DNA of 64,000 nt, from assembly GCF_032062135.1 (NCBI RefSeq), contig NC_092868.1, forward strand, positions 50,801,053 through 50,865,052. Direction: 5' to 3'. The DNA is from Pyxicephalus adspersus. Its lineage: Eukaryota; Chordata; Amphibia; Anura; Pyxicephalidae. Every line of letters begins with the position of its first letter. The first letter of the stretch is position 1. The translations under genes were made by a program, and so were the position numbers. The notes under the pieces were generated by a model. That model saw only the letters and a program-made list of their open reading frames with translations. It was not told where the DNA came from and ran no database searches. Below, in pieces: positions 43,853 through 56,060 of the stretch.

Positions 43853-44420
43853 TAAAGTAGGACAGGACTCTTTTGAGTCAGATTTTGAGCTAGAGGTTTC
43901 AAGAGAATTTAGGCTTTGAGGGACAGAATTCCTGTTCGGCTTCAAGAGCCTGGACCTTGAATCTGAATTTTAATGAACAATAACCCCAGTTATGCTTAAA
44001 ACGAAAAGCATGTTCAGTTTGGGTTTAAAGGCAGTTTGGGGTTTCAGGAGATAGGACCTTCGATTTGCACTTTGGAGGATTCCAGCTGAGCATCCAGGGA
44101 GACCCTAAAGTTGGAATTTTAACAAGGAAGTTCTGGGAACATGACCTTTTAAGTGATCTTTGAGAGACAAGAACCCCTACAGCTTTTAGGCTTTAAAGAT
44201 AGGAAAACAATGATCTGGTTTTTAATCTAGGCTTTGTGAGTTGACAGGACACCAAGCTGTAACTTGACAAAAAAAAGACCTTCAATTAATGCTTTAAGGT
44301 TCAAGGCCTTAAACTGGACTTTGAGGTTGAGGTCCCTTGATTTTGACTTCAAGCAAAGCATAAGCTGAGTTGAGTTTTAGAGGGATAGTTCTTTCAGTGA
44401 AAAGGTTGTCCTTTAAGCTT
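43853..44420. repeat. possible very degenerate minisatellite
   Basis: Loosely recurring phrases built on GGCTTTGAGRGACAGGA and GGACCTTGA occur through the stretch (43910, 44045, 44150, 44190, 44230, 44320). No fixed period could be measured by eye. Confidence 0.35.
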
Positions 44421-44639
44421 CATAGCCGCTCCTGGACCTAGGCAAATGACAGAAACTTTGGAAGTAGAAAAGTATGAAGTTACAGGTTGCCAAGATAAAT
44501 AGAAGTAAACAATAGGAGAATCCATCAAAAGCTACAAATTTCTTCAAAGCAGGTGCCACCATGTTGTCTTTGAGCAAACCTTTATTTCATAGGCCTGTAA
44601 AAGTGAAGGACATGATCTGCAGCTTAATTACCATGTGAT

Positions 44640-45070
44640 CTGTTTTGTGTTTTGGCCTTGACAAATACATCTAAATAAATGAAATGACCTTATTAGCCAA
44701 CGCTGCATGATTTGCTGGCATAATAATCGGCTAGCTAATAATATTGTTAATAATCAGACCTCTGTGGTGTTATGATGATTACTCTAGCGATGGTTATTCC
44801 CTTTCCCTATGGCAGCGAAAGAGTTCATTAGGGACTTGCATCTTCTGCTCGCAGAAATGTCACCTCTCTCTTTCTACAGGCAAAACACAGCGGTGGGACA
44901 ATTAACTTAGTGACGGGTTCACACCGAGCACCAACTGAAAATGATTTGCTAAGATGACCTTTCCAATGCCGAGGAAATCAAGAACTGCTGCTGCACGCAA
45001 CTAGTTAACTTTCCACTTGGTTAACATTCTTGCAATGCGCACTGTAACAATACTTTAATATAATTAAATT
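44640..45070. promoter_or_regulatory. candidate conserved non-coding block
   Basis: Contains CATAATAATCGGCTAGCTAA, TTGTTAATAATCAGACC, GATTACTCTAGCGATGG, GGCAGCGAAAGAG and ACAGCGGTGGGACAATTAAC, with no repeat structure. Confidence 0.3.
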
Positions 45071-47766
45071 TTAAATTCCATGTAGGATCTAGTGGGTAGG
45101 CAGATGTACCGGTATGTTAAAGTTTATGTCGCTTGAAAATGGTTTTCAAGTACATCAGAGGGAGACCATCCAGCTGTAAAATTATCTGCTTTATGATGCT
45201 CTATCCCAGCATTGCGCTCTTCCCCTTAATTAAAAATATACCTTAAAGTATAATGTGCTCAGGCATTGTTCTCACTTTTTCTTTTTAACAGCCTGGGAGA
45301 AAAAAAAGCTGTATGATCTTTACGGTATAGAAGCCCCCAGAGAACATACAAGGGTGAATTTCTTCCCCTTCTTTGAAACCACCTAGATGCACATGCTGTA
45401 TGGCTCTGTGGTTACCTCGGGGGTCCTGGGCTCAGTTCTCACCAGCAACCAGTGATTGAATCAGTAGTTATCCTTAATTTAAAAATTGCTTATTCAAGTC
45501 AGTGCTGATCCATCTCATGTGCAAACAACCCTGTCAATCAGTATTCCAAGTAGTGGTGATTATTTATTGTACAATAAACAAATCTGATGTCTAAATGAAT
45601 CTGTTGACTAGTCTTGAGATGTTATCAGCTAGTTGTCCTGTTCTTTTGTGTATGTGCTTTGGATCTAGTAGAGTTCACTATGGGCACCTATGACAAACAC
45701 TCCTGAGAGCGAAAGTCAAGCTTAAAAAGACATCTGCATAAGCTGCATAAGACATCTTGTCTTGAAGCTGATTATGACATCCTCCAACCATGAAATGAGG
45801 CATGCTCTCTTTGACTTGCTGCAGGTTTTAATGTAAACTGTACCCCTCTAAGCCTTTTGTAAGTAATCTGATCACTATGGATTTGTTGGTAATGCTGGAA
45901 TACCTCTTGTGCAGACTTAAACCCAGCCATAGGGGGCTTGCAAGTGCCATCCAACAAATCTAGCTGTTTTACTTGTTGTCTGGCATTGCTCTTTAATAAT
46001 GTATTTAGTCATAACTGTAAGGCTGCTACTGTAAAATACAATATCGGGATTTTCAAACTTTACTCAAGTTATGTCACACAAAATAAAAACCTGTTTGAGG
46101 AGTAGTTCAGTTTTAGCAAAAACATAATGTACAGCAGCTGGGGGAATCTTGTATATTGGAAAAAGGCTGTCATCACTGTCATTTATATTTTAGACTGTCA
46201 GAACCCAGATTGCAGAATTTTCTGATGATCCTGCAGAATGACCTGCGATGTTGGAGGATCTAAATGCGCGTTTGATTGACTGCGCTCAAAGACAACTCCC
46301 CTAGGTGCCCCTGCGTATTAACAGAACTGCAGACAATACACAAGCTTTGAACCAAAACTTGATTTAGGAACTCTGACTGCTAAAACATTCCCCCGACTTA
46401 TTTGGTTTTGCTTCCTTTTTTTCTAAAAAAAACTTGTTTATTTTGCTTTGAAAAGTCTATTTAGTTTGTATTGAAATCAATTGTTTTTTTTACAAAGAAC
46501 ACAAAAGAAAAACAGCTCTCACATCTCCAGACGGAGGTGATTGCAAAACGCCAAGATGGATGTTAATGGTTGTTTTACTGCGGGAGAGTCTGCTCTTAAC
46601 TTTTGAAGTGTATTACTACAAATAGCAGAGCCTTGTGTAAGTGCATCGCTTCAGACTGTGTTTATAAAGACAAAACTTTTTTAACTTTTGGTTAGAGTAT
46701 AGAAGTGTTAAAATCTCTGTACTGGGATAATGGCTATCTGTGTCCTCATTAGGAAGATTCGCCCTCTCAATTTGTACTGGTAACTATTGTCAACATTGAT
46801 TACACTCCTGTGTTGTCACCCTGCTACACGAGCTTCTAATAAACACTACAAGTGGCCATTTCAATTCACATTACACGAGGATGACCCACTGTTGTTACCA
46901 TGAAATGTCTGTATACAATTCTGTACACAGAATTGCTGAGATGTAATGAAGGATGAAAATAAGGTTATACATTTTTTAAAAAAAATGACAATTATGATAC
47001 ACAGAGTCGTAGCTTAATGTCAAGTAGTTAGCATGTACATGCCCTGGTATGGACAGTAACCTAGGCTGGATTGTACACACGGTAGATTAATGCCACTGGA
47101 ATCCATCTTTCATGATCGTAGAACAAGCGCTGTCCAGCTCTTTGGAGAAAGAAGGGGCGAGAATGAGAATTGTTTGCTTATCCATTCAGATGGATCAATG
47201 ATTGAATGGGGGACCGCTGTACCTGCACTAGATATTCACAAGAGAGGATCAGGATCTTTTGTTTTGTGCGAGAATCTTTTAGCACGTGTATGTAGCCTAA
47301 CAACAGCAAAATAGTTTAAATAGCAACTATAGAATAATTGCAATGTAGAAAAAATTCTCCTTCATAACTGGAACTATGCCAAAATTTCCATAAGGAAAAG
47401 GCAGCCATGTGCAATATAAAGCAACAACAAAATACAAAGCATTTCAAGATTTTGCATGACTTATTTATCAACATGGCAACACATTAGTGCCACATGGATG
47501 ATCACAAAAGTTTAGCAAAGGACAAACAGTAAAGCAAATAAATAGTTCTTGCAAAAGAACATAGAACTGTTTAGAATTTGACATCCTATTGATGTCACTC
47601 ACACATACAACGTAGACCACAATATTAGGTTATTTCCAATTATAAGTTTATTAGTGTGTAAACCACTAGCTAGAATCTGCATTCAAAACCCCAAACTCAC
47701 AGCTAATCTAGAGGAAAGAAAATATTAGTTAAGGTAATTAGGGTTGATGATGACCTCCTGATAAAG
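45071..47766. other. long intronic stretch, little recognised
   Basis: A small perfect palindrome CAATTCTGTACACAGAATTG lies at 46916-46935. Positions 46510-46620 and 47050-47320 have several CpGs. The open frames at 45772-45957 (minus) and 47090-47314 (plus) show no domain. Confidence 0.35.
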
Positions 47767-47860
47767 CAGCCATTTTCAACCATGATGTCATGAAGCCCTA
47801 GAAGTCCTGGAGAGGCTGCTTGTGGTTCTTTGGAATGTGGCTGGTTGACCTCCATTTGTG
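47767..47860. mobile_element. hAT-like fragment (family C)
   Basis: Begins CAGCCATTTTCAACCATG and continues with sequence parallel to the fragment at 29144 (ATGAAGCCC, then CCTCCATTTGTG). The right end was not identified. Confidence 0.5.
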
Positions 47861-48599
47861 AGTACTTGGATAGTTGGATATTTGTTGCAAAGGTTAAGAT
47901 AGGTTACCCTAAAAAAAATGTAAACACTAGATCAACAGCCTATAGTGTTATGTCTTTATTGAAGCATATGTAAACCTAAAAACATGAATATATTGCTGCT
48001 TATTGGTCCCCGTGACTGCATTTGTTGTTGCCCTTTTCTTTTTATATAACACTACCTTTCATAAGGTGACAGTTATCAATCCTACACTGTATCCATGGGA
48101 CAGTCGATGTTATCATCCAAACTGCACTTAACCATGTCTGGATTTTAATTAATTTATTATGATGTAGAACACAAAAGAAGGGGATGTGACACACATGGAT
48201 TACAGGAACACCCAAACCCCTCAGATGGAAAGAAAGATTAGGGAGGCATAGCTGGAAGCCCTCAGATTGGGAACATCCAAGACATTTAGAAAGCCAAAGC
48301 AGTAACTCATCCCACTCGACTCTGCCCATAACTAAAAAATATCACGTTTGTGTTGACTGTCCCTTTAAGCCTTACAGATTATTTATGTCTCAAATATTCT
48401 ACTAAACACTCAAAGAACAACAGAAAACAAATTGCCTTTCTAATTAGGATAACCTATGGGCACATTAGTACATCCAGTATGTGGAATTATCCAAATAATG
48501 CTCAACCGTCTTCCTTGAAGAAGTTAAGGCGTTTCTCAAAGATTGGAAATTACAAGACATTTTATTCGGGAGCTGTCATATACTGAACAAAACAGAACC
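47861..48599. other. intronic stretch, nothing recognised
   Basis: The 95-codon minus-strand frame at 48042-48329 has no domain. Confidence 0.4.
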
Positions 48600-48960
48600 A
48601 GTGGAGTATTTCGCCTTTTAATTAGCAACATTGGAGTTTTGTTGTATTTTGTAAATGAGGTCTGCAGAGCGGTAGATTTGGTGGAGCACAGCGGCGTGTG
48701 TGCAGCAGAAGTGGATTGAACTTACAGCAGCTGGGAGAAAAATGCATGTACTTTGTGTGTGGTTATCTGAAAGTTAAATACTGAGCAGCCTCTATCTGTC
48801 CTCTCCCAGAGCTCTAGAGAGAAGAGAAACACACAATGACATTGGCTCCCGGAGATGCCTTTTCACTGTCCGCATACAAAAGTCACAGGAAGTATGCACT
48901 TGTACTGGAGATGGCTATAGTCCAGTCTCCTGGGAATATATACACGAGAACAGGCTTGCC
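48600..48960. promoter_or_regulatory. candidate conserved non-coding block
   Basis: Repeat-poor with CAGAGCGGTAG, GCACAGCGGCGTGTGTG, GGCTCCCGGAG, ACTGTCCGCATAC and E-box-like CAGCTG. Weak evidence. Confidence 0.2.
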
Positions 48961-49370
48961 TTATAATTGACAGATAAAAAAAAACATTCCTTCTATTTTT
49001 GGGAAATTACATTTTATTACTTTTATTGGTAAGGTGGAACATGTTCTTTTTTTATTTTGATTTTTTTTTTGTTAGAGCCTCTGTAAGATTATCGAATCTG
49101 TATTATGAAATTTACATCTGGTCGCTCTTAAAGAGAACCTTCAATGAAAGCAGGCAAAGAACTAGGCCTCTGTATTTGAATTACCATACCATACCATACC
49201 ATACTTGATCAACACTGTGTATTTGTATGGAGGTGACCACTTCCTCATCTCGGGAGCCTCCAGCAAGGACAACAGTGCACCGCATAGTTAATACATAAAT
49301 CTCATACTGATTTCCTGTGCCAAAACACATGTCACGTTCATGGTCTACTGTTGTCCATTTCAGGACTAGA
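48961..49370. other. intron with (ACCAT)n run
   Basis: Four ACCAT pentamers lie at 49182-49204. T-rich runs precede them. Nothing else found. Confidence 0.5.
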
Positions 49371-49378
49371 GGTTAGTG

Positions 49379-49631
49379 CAATAAACCTTTTTAACTTCAG
49401 GGCCCCCTGCTTTATCCACAACTCACAGTATATTAGCCCAGTGATCAAGAGGAGGAATGCTTCTTACATTTCCAGATCAGTGGGAAGGCTGCCACCCTTA
49501 CAGATAGCCAAAAAGATCATTGGCATCTGTTAAACTGACCTGAGAGCCACACACTGCTCATTGTTCAAGGAATCCCCAATAACCTTTGTAGGGACCCTAG
49601 GGTTCCACAGAATGCTGGTTGAGAAACACCA
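49379..49631. mobile_element. hAT-type miniature element, TTTCTCAACCAG end
   Basis: Perfect 8-bp duplications GGTTAGTG lie at 49371-49378 and 49632-49639. The right end GCTGGTTGAGAAACACCA and the left end CAATAAACCTTTTTAAC are weak inverted relatives. The subterminal CAGGGCCCCCTGC and CCCTAGGGTTCC also face each other. It is 253 bp, non-coding. Confidence 0.75.
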
Positions 49632-49639
49632 GGTTAGTG

Positions 49640-50860
49640 TGTGTGAATAGAACTGATTGAACCTACTCCAACCCTCAGAGGTAGGATGATCCAACACATT
49701 AAAATGGGTGGAGATTGTGTCCCCAATGCGTTCCAAAAATCATGTTGGACAAGTGCAATAATGTGTAGATGATGTTTGATTTCAATGCAGAAAAAACATG
49801 GCGAGAAAAAGTCTAGAGAGAGTCACCGGCCACTTCCTGACTGTATACAATGCAGTTTTAGGGGCATCACATATAAAGGTGATAAAGGTGCACTGTTCCT
49901 AGGCACTTTTCATGGGAACTTTGTGTAACAGGCTGACAATGCCTAATAATAGAAAATTCCTAAACAAGGGACTGCATGGCAGGATCACTAGGTATTTAAT
50001 GGAAACAAAATTAAAAATGACTTTTGAAATGACATGAAACGTTTAAGTGCTTATTTCAGATTTTACCGTAGCTTGGAGTTAAAGAATATGTTTTATACAT
50101 CTGTCTGCTTTAATTATTTACAAAACCAGCGTAGCAGAAATTTCACCGTCACCACAGCAGATGTCTTCCTGGAAGTTTGTAGACAACCAGTTTTGTGTCT
50201 GTCACTGGGGCGTCCTGATGACCTACTCCTTTATCCAGATGTTTTTGTTGTTACAGCGTGACAGGTTCATGTATGAAATAAAGGTCGAGCCCATTATTTC
50301 TTGTCACAGAGCGCCGCAATGCCACAGGAAACACTTTTTATTTGGTCTGTCTTCGCACTATAAAAAGTTACTGAATCTAAGAATACAAAATATGTAAATA
50401 TTGCACTAGCCCCATCTTGCAACACTGTAAAAACTAAAACTGGTTTAAAATGAACTTTAGGCAATTTCAAGCAATAAAGATCACTGGATACCGGTATCGA
50501 TATAGGGATATTGAGGATAAAGCTAAATATTTCTCAAAGTGGGCTGCACTTGGAGGGGGTAGGGATGTCCCTCAATGTGAAGCTTAACCCAAAAAATCCT
50601 CTTTACTCTCAAATCTCAGTTATTGTCATAGCTCCTTCTCCCTCTTCTTTGAAGGCCACATGTTCCCAGAGCAAGATTTTAGACCCCAGGATTCATTCCT
50701 GACCCTGAAAACTAGCAAATAGGAACACCCTCTGCTGTGTACCTTCACAACAGTGTGTATTTTCACACAGTAGCTGTTATAGAATACAATTATATAGGGA
50801 GAAAATTTTGAGCAGACGGGTTCAATTCTGCAGAAGGAACAGGCAATGTCCCTTTCTTTC
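49640..50860. other. intronic stretch, nothing recognised
   Basis: Mixed AT-rich sequence. The frames at 50034-50397 and 50511-50702 lack domains. Confidence 0.4.
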
Positions 50861-50861
50861 A

Positions 50862-51200
50862 AACTTAAGTTTTATTGGGGTTCATTTTGCAATAAAATAA
50901 ACTTACCTGCCCATTCACAATCTTCTCCTTAATGTACAGTAAACTGCTCATGTTCAGCTCCATGTGCAATTCCGCCACATTCCTGCTGGCTGCTGGAGAG
51001 GAATAAACTTCTGGGCATATGTGCAGGAGTGGTTTCATTCCAGCTTGGCCAATCAAGATGACTGAAGATCTGGAATTCAAAGGAGGATTGGGTGAAGATG
51101 CCAGCACCTGCGAAGGAGGACAGGTTAGTGTAATTAAAAAATGATGATTAGGCACTATCGTGATATCTGCCACTGATTGACCTCAGTTTTATTCCATCAG
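50862..51200. mobile_element. possible MITE with weak terminal inversion
   Basis: AATAAACTTACCTGCCC near the left and GGACAGGTTAGTGTAATT near the right are loosely inverted, and the interior is GC-richer than the flanks. No target duplication was recognised. Confidence 0.3.
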
Positions 51201-51399
51201 TCCAGAAAAGAGGGGGGAGGAAGAAATGAAAAAGCACATTTTTTTTAGGATTAAACATCTTTTTTTAACTTCATAACATAGGTGCCTGACACCAAAATTG
51301 GTAAGTAAGCAGGACGGGTTTACTTTCTACTTTTAGGGAAACTTTGTGCCAAATGTACAATGTTCAGAAAATGCTTAAAGAAAAGAAACCATCACAGAA
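51201..51399. other. intron, nothing recognised
   Basis: AT-rich spacer. Confidence 0.4.
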
Positions 51400-51900
51400 A
51401 AAACAAAATTTAATTCTCAAGAAAAAAGGCGATTTTTACTTTATGATATGAAGCGTTTTGCATGTGATGCAATTAACAATGAAACAAGGCAACTTTAATT
51501 ATCCTTCCTTACATCTCAATATGTTCATTTTAAGGCAGCAAGTGAGAAGGATCATCACATCATCATAATAAAAAGAATTACCAATAAAAATGTTGATTAA
51601 AACACTTCAAGATTTCATTGCCACACAATCGGTTTCCCAGTCTTAGCTGACTTTGCCTTTACGGTGGCTCGTGCGTCACGCAGGACAAAATAACGCTGCC
51701 ATTAAACGTCTCACATAGCATATATATATTACCAGTCGGCGCTGAGTAACATAAAAGCGACAAATAGGGATGGTATTTCGGGAAGCATTGTAAACATGAA
51801 AAGAAAAATCATTTTTTTCCTCCCACAGCATAAATCTTTGTAATATCTTTAAAATTCGGAAGCATTAAACAATATTTCCAAAACCTGCTTTAAATATTCA
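51400..51900. promoter_or_regulatory. candidate conserved non-coding block
   Basis: Contains AAGGCGATTTTTAC, TGAAGCGTTTTGCATGTG, TTTACGGTGGCTCGTGCGTC, ATTAAACGTCTC and CCAGTCGGCGCTGAG with no repeat structure. CpG retention is notable. Confidence 0.3.
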
Positions 51901-52160
51901 TGGTAGTAAAGGCAAGAATGCAGGAATATGCTTTAAAGGGAACCTGTTGTGAGACAAATACAGGGACTGCTGTTCATGACCTGTTCCTGAAAATGCTCAT
52001 TGCTTGGCTGTGCCTTTTAGGATGCCCTAGCACAAACACGCAGCTAGTGAAGTCCTGATTTCTTTAATAGTTCTGAGTTGATGGCTTAAGATAATACAGT
52101 TTTATAGTTAAACCCCGAGCATAGTCAGTAATATAATATTCTCAAGAAGAGATTATCCTT
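51901..52160. other. intron, nothing recognised
   Basis: Unique-looking intron between the block above and the inverted repeat. Confidence 0.4.
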
Positions 52161-52164
52161 ATTT

Positions 52165-52296
52165 AGCCAGATAGATATACTTTAAAAATACAGCTACGCT
52201 TATTATAAAAGGAGTTTAAGTATACCTTAAAAACCCCTATTATTTTAACATTCCCCGAAAAGCGTTGCTGTTTTTTTAAAGTATACCTATCTGGCT
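52165..52296. repeat. foldback: 35-bp arms around a 62-bp spacer
   Basis: The arm at 52165-52199 (starting AGCCAGATAGATATACTTTA) is inverted at 52262-52296 (ending AAAGTATACCTATCTGGCT) with three mismatches in 35. The spacer is AT-rich. No clear target duplication is visible. It may be a small foldback MITE. Confidence 0.85.
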
Positions 52297-52521
52297 TCTT
52301 CCAGCATTAATTTGCTGCCTTTTTTAATGTCACCTGCCATGGAGACCTCATAGCCTCTCTCAGACACTGCTGCTCATAATGGGTGGAACTTAGCAACAGA
52401 AATGGTGTTACCAATCCAGAAATCAGTGAGCAAGACTAGGTGTGGTCAGGTAGCCACAGACTTTTGCTTCATTTGTGACAAGGCTGACAGTCACACCACG
52501 CAACATTTTTTTTCTTCCTAC

Positions 52522-52700
52522 TGTAGTGCAAATTGGCACAGGCTACATGAGAGTGACAACTCTGTTTTATACTTAGGAGCAGTGCAGCATCATTGTCACC
52601 CCATCACAGGAAGCCGCATTGGGTGGATTTCACCTGCTGTTTGTAGAATGTTACAGGTAGACTGAAGAAAAACTGCAAGTGTAAATATAATGTATGCAGC
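52522..52700. repeat. dispersed repeat, copy 2
   Basis: Same block order as 30411-30600: GTGACAACTCTG, AGGAGCAGTGCAGCATCATT, GCCGCATTGGGTGGATT, GAAAAACTGCAAG. The 87-codon frame over it is incidental. Confidence 0.6.
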
Positions 52701-53596
52701 ATTTTTCCTTATTTAATGGTAGGCCATAATTCTACTTTAACAAATTCATGCGGCCATTATGAAGTTCATGTAGACAGACTGGAAAAAGGCCACAGGAAGG
52801 AGCAGCACTGGATTGTAACAAAATAATAAAAAACATAATAAAACAGTGTTTCAGTCTACAGTCTTCTAAGCTTACATCTTATTTTCCAGTGCAAAAATGA
52901 ATGCAAAATCTCAAAAGCTTGCAGGACCAGACAAATGCCTGATCACTGATTATCTCAGTGTGCTGTCTGCCTGTTTGTGGTCACCTAACTTATGTTTTCT
53001 GGTCCTTTAATTACGTTACACCTTTAAAACAGCACCTGAATTTTCTCTTTGACTAATTTGGTGTAATTATTTGTTGGCATGATCTCTTGTTAAGCATCCA
53101 TCACATCTCTCGCTCCCACCTTCCTGATGTGAGATTGCCGCTCGGATTCTATGCCTTTCCCGTCTTCCATAATTTTCTAAATTGCCCTTTTGTTTACTCT
53201 TCGACTTTATGCTACAAATTAAATTTATGCAAATATTATTTGTATGCATTGCCCATAAATCCACTTTATAATTTCATGCACCGGCAACGGAACTGCTACT
53301 TTGATTTTTAAAAGGGAACCCAGAGGGATTTTGGATTTTTGAAACTATAATATTTTCTGGGTTTGGAATTCATTTGAAGCTGTGTTACTAAATAGTATGC
53401 ATGTTTTCCAGAATGTTAAACATGCCCAGCAAATGTAATCATTAATATCTCACTCCCTTGAATGTCTGTAAAGATCTGAAGATGAATTGCAGTTCACTGG
53501 GTGTATTTTGTTAAAGGGTCAGTCCTCCTTCACTAAAATGATATTTTATTTATGGGTGTACACTGTTAGATTGAATCAACTACTGACTTGTTATAG
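52701..53596. other. intronic stretch, mid part possibly constrained
   Basis: Positions 53060-53310 contain TGTAATTATTTGTTGGCATG, GATTGCCGCTCGG and TGCATGCATT-like segments. No repeats. Weak evidence. Confidence 0.3.
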
Positions 53597-54610
53597 GTTT
53601 CGGGGTCTCCAGCAGTAAGAACTTACACTCGAGTTTCCATCTCGGGCCTCTGCATCACTTTTACTCTTTCCTAACTGTGCTATACTGTTTACTCAAAGGA
53701 CTCAAGGACATCCCATCTCACCTATTGGCAGAAACTTTTGCTAGAAAGACTAAATAAGCTATTCAGATTATAGCTTGTCTTTTTGCCATAGCAATCCAAC
53801 CTTAGAAGGTTCCTGCACATGTGACCCTAACTTGTTTGTATGTCACGGCCTTTACTCCAAACTTGAGACTTTATTCCAAACTTTGCTCTAAAGTGAAAAG
53901 AATTCCTGGTTTACCTCTTGTGAAGTCTCCAGTGCATGAGATTGAGGCTAAACCTCCTTAAAGGGTCTGATTTATCAAAGTTATAAACTTCTGTGCACTT
54001 ATTATTATTGATCCAGCAAACCTGGAATGGATTTCTTTCAACGTAATTTGCTATTTGCTAGCCAATGTTTTGAATCCTGGACCAGATCCATTTCAGGTTT
54101 GCTGAATCACCCAGCCTTACTGATGAAAGTGTATTCTTTCCAGCATTAATAAATCAGGGTCAAAGTTTCAAGCATAGGAAATCCCAGGTAAACCACCTAC
54201 CACAGATATTTCCCCAAAGTTTCCAGCATGCGAGATACCAGCTTAATTTTCTGTAGAAGCCCAACCTTAGAAGGTTTCTGCACAAGAGATCCCATGCGTT
54301 TTTGCAGCTGTTATTTTGTGGGTTCCATCACATGAGGTCCTAGCTCAGCCTTCCACTTCATTCATTTTTCTGAAGGCTCCAACACACAAGATTCAAACTG
54401 AACCTCCTGCAGCAGCCATTCTTTTAAAGGTTCAGCACATGAGTTCTTAGCTTATTCTTATACCTGAGCCTTTACTCTCGGGGTTCTAAAATTGGAGATC
54501 CCAGCTCATCCTTTTACTTCAGCAAATTAGATCCCATCTCACCTTCCTACCACTGCTTTTACCTTTAAAATCTCCAGCATTTAAATGTGTAGTCCTGCCT
54601 TGGGAACTAA
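53597..54610. repeat. degenerate 54-bp minisatellite, interrupted
   Basis: The landmark GATCCCAGCT and its variants begin at about 54180, 54234, 54288, 54336, 54390, 54443, 54497 and 54540, mostly 53-54 bases apart. Each is preceded by a TTCCAGCACATGAG-like phrase. Further units lie before the foldback insertion (53598, 53697, 53809 and 53931). Copies are strongly diverged. Confidence 0.85.
53964..54160. mobile_element. foldback MITE inserted in the minisatellite
   Basis: The outer ends GTCTGATTTAT and ATAAATCAGGGTC are inverted, and inside them GATCCAGCAAACCTGGAATG (54010) faces CCATTTCAGGTTTGCTGAAT (54088). I recall this layout as a common ranoid frog element with long arms. Removing it brings the two sides of the 54-bp array roughly back into register. 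The exact ends are uncertain by a few bases. Confidence 0.75.
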
Positions 54611-55180
54611 CCAACTTTAGGTTTGGAACATCTGGTATCTACCCATAACCTACTGTCCTTCAGTCTGAATTGTGTAGATCTTCACAAATGTATAAAAAGA
54701 GATAATAGGTAGTAAACATTTAGAAACTGACAATAATTACCCTACTCAATAGCACAAATGTAAACTCAATTTTTTAAAAAATTACTTTTAAATTGTGTAC
54801 AGGCCACTCTGTGCTTTATTTGAATGTGATGAACATGTGTGCCTTTTGCAATCACAGCTCAATAGTAATTTACCAAGAAGTTTGGACAGGGCATAATGTT
54901 AAATTAGGACGTCCACTTAATTTAGATACATACTTTCCAAGGGTTTTTCCATGTGTGAAGGGGTTACAGGGCTGTTATTTTCCTGATATAATCCTCAGAC
55001 TGGAAAAGATTTTTTTGTTTCAATGAAACTAACAATAAAACTCATTCCAAGCAAACCTATCTGCAAATCCTGCACCAAGCAATGACAAACCCTACTCATG
55101 TATTTACTTTTTTTCTATAAGCGCCAGGCAGCCTTTGAGTTTGTTTACTTAATTAGCAAGTGGCACCTTCCAAAGTTTTG
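54611..55180. other. intronic stretch, nothing recognised
   Basis: AT-rich spacer without arrays. Confidence 0.45.
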
Positions 55181-55210
55181 TCCCCCCCCCCCCACACACA
55201 CACACACACA
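55181..55210. repeat. poly(C) then (CA)n microsatellite
   Basis: Twelve C residues followed by about eight CA units. Confidence 0.95.
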
Positions 55211-55670
55211 TCCCATGGTGTCATGCTACCAATAGTGGAGTGAATAAACACCAACATCACAGCTCAATGTCAAAATGTACATTTTAATAACTCGCAAAAA
55301 AAAAAAACACCAATAATAACCCACTTTTACTGCACTGGTAGCTTCCGATGAGAAGACAAGCCGGGGATGCCATATTCTATGCAACAGTTTTGACCGAACA
55401 CCTAAGCCGGTGAAAAGGGGATGGAATTCTGAGAAAATCTGACTTGTTACCCTTTCTCTGCTACAAAGCATAAAGCAATTTAATACTTTTTGTCAGTTCT
55501 AGAAATCATAGATGTCTGCAGATAAAAATGGGAAGTTTAGAAACAATACATTACAATATGACAGGTATGGCAATTATCTATGTAACATCATTTAAAAAAA
55601 AGAAGAAAAAAAAAAGGAGTTGCACTTGACGACAGATTTGAGGGAAAAAACATAAAAAGCTTAAAAGGGT
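55211..55670. other. intron, nothing recognised
   Basis: A-rich runs at 55296 and 55592. The minus-strand frame at 55226-55471 has no domain. Confidence 0.4.
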
Positions 55671-56060
55671 TTCCAAGTGATAATGATAAATGTAGCAAGC
55701 GTTACCAAGCAACAAGACAAATAAGCATTTCATTTTCACGTTTGCATTAAAACGTTGTTTATAATTGTAGTAGATGTGTCAGATTGGGATCATTGATTTC
55801 TTGGGCCCATTTTAAAATGCTATCTTATTGAATCGATAGGGCTGGGGGAGGCTCGGCCCTGTTTGAGAATGTACAGCCGCTCGCTTCCTGTGTCTCCGCT
55901 GAGCAATTATTCTTGTGGAAGTCCGGGTGTCACACTCACTTTACGCTTTCCTATCTGAGTTTGGAATTCTTCTCCGAATCTTTAAAAAGAGACCGACACT
56001 GGGTACTGCTTTGGTGCTAATTAAAAAAAAATGCATTTATTTTACATAATGTGAAGATTT
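55671..56060. promoter_or_regulatory. candidate conserved non-coding block
   Basis: Contains GCAAGCGTTACC, TTAAAACGTTG, TTGAATCGATAGG, GAGGCTCGGCCCTG, CAGCCGCTCGCTTCC and TGCTAATTAAAAA with no repeat structure. Confidence 0.25.

Noticed and set aside
46916..46935. Perfect 20-bp palindrome CAATTCTGTACACAGAATTG
   Set aside because: An 8-bp stem with a 4-base centre is short enough to be expected by chance in a window this size.
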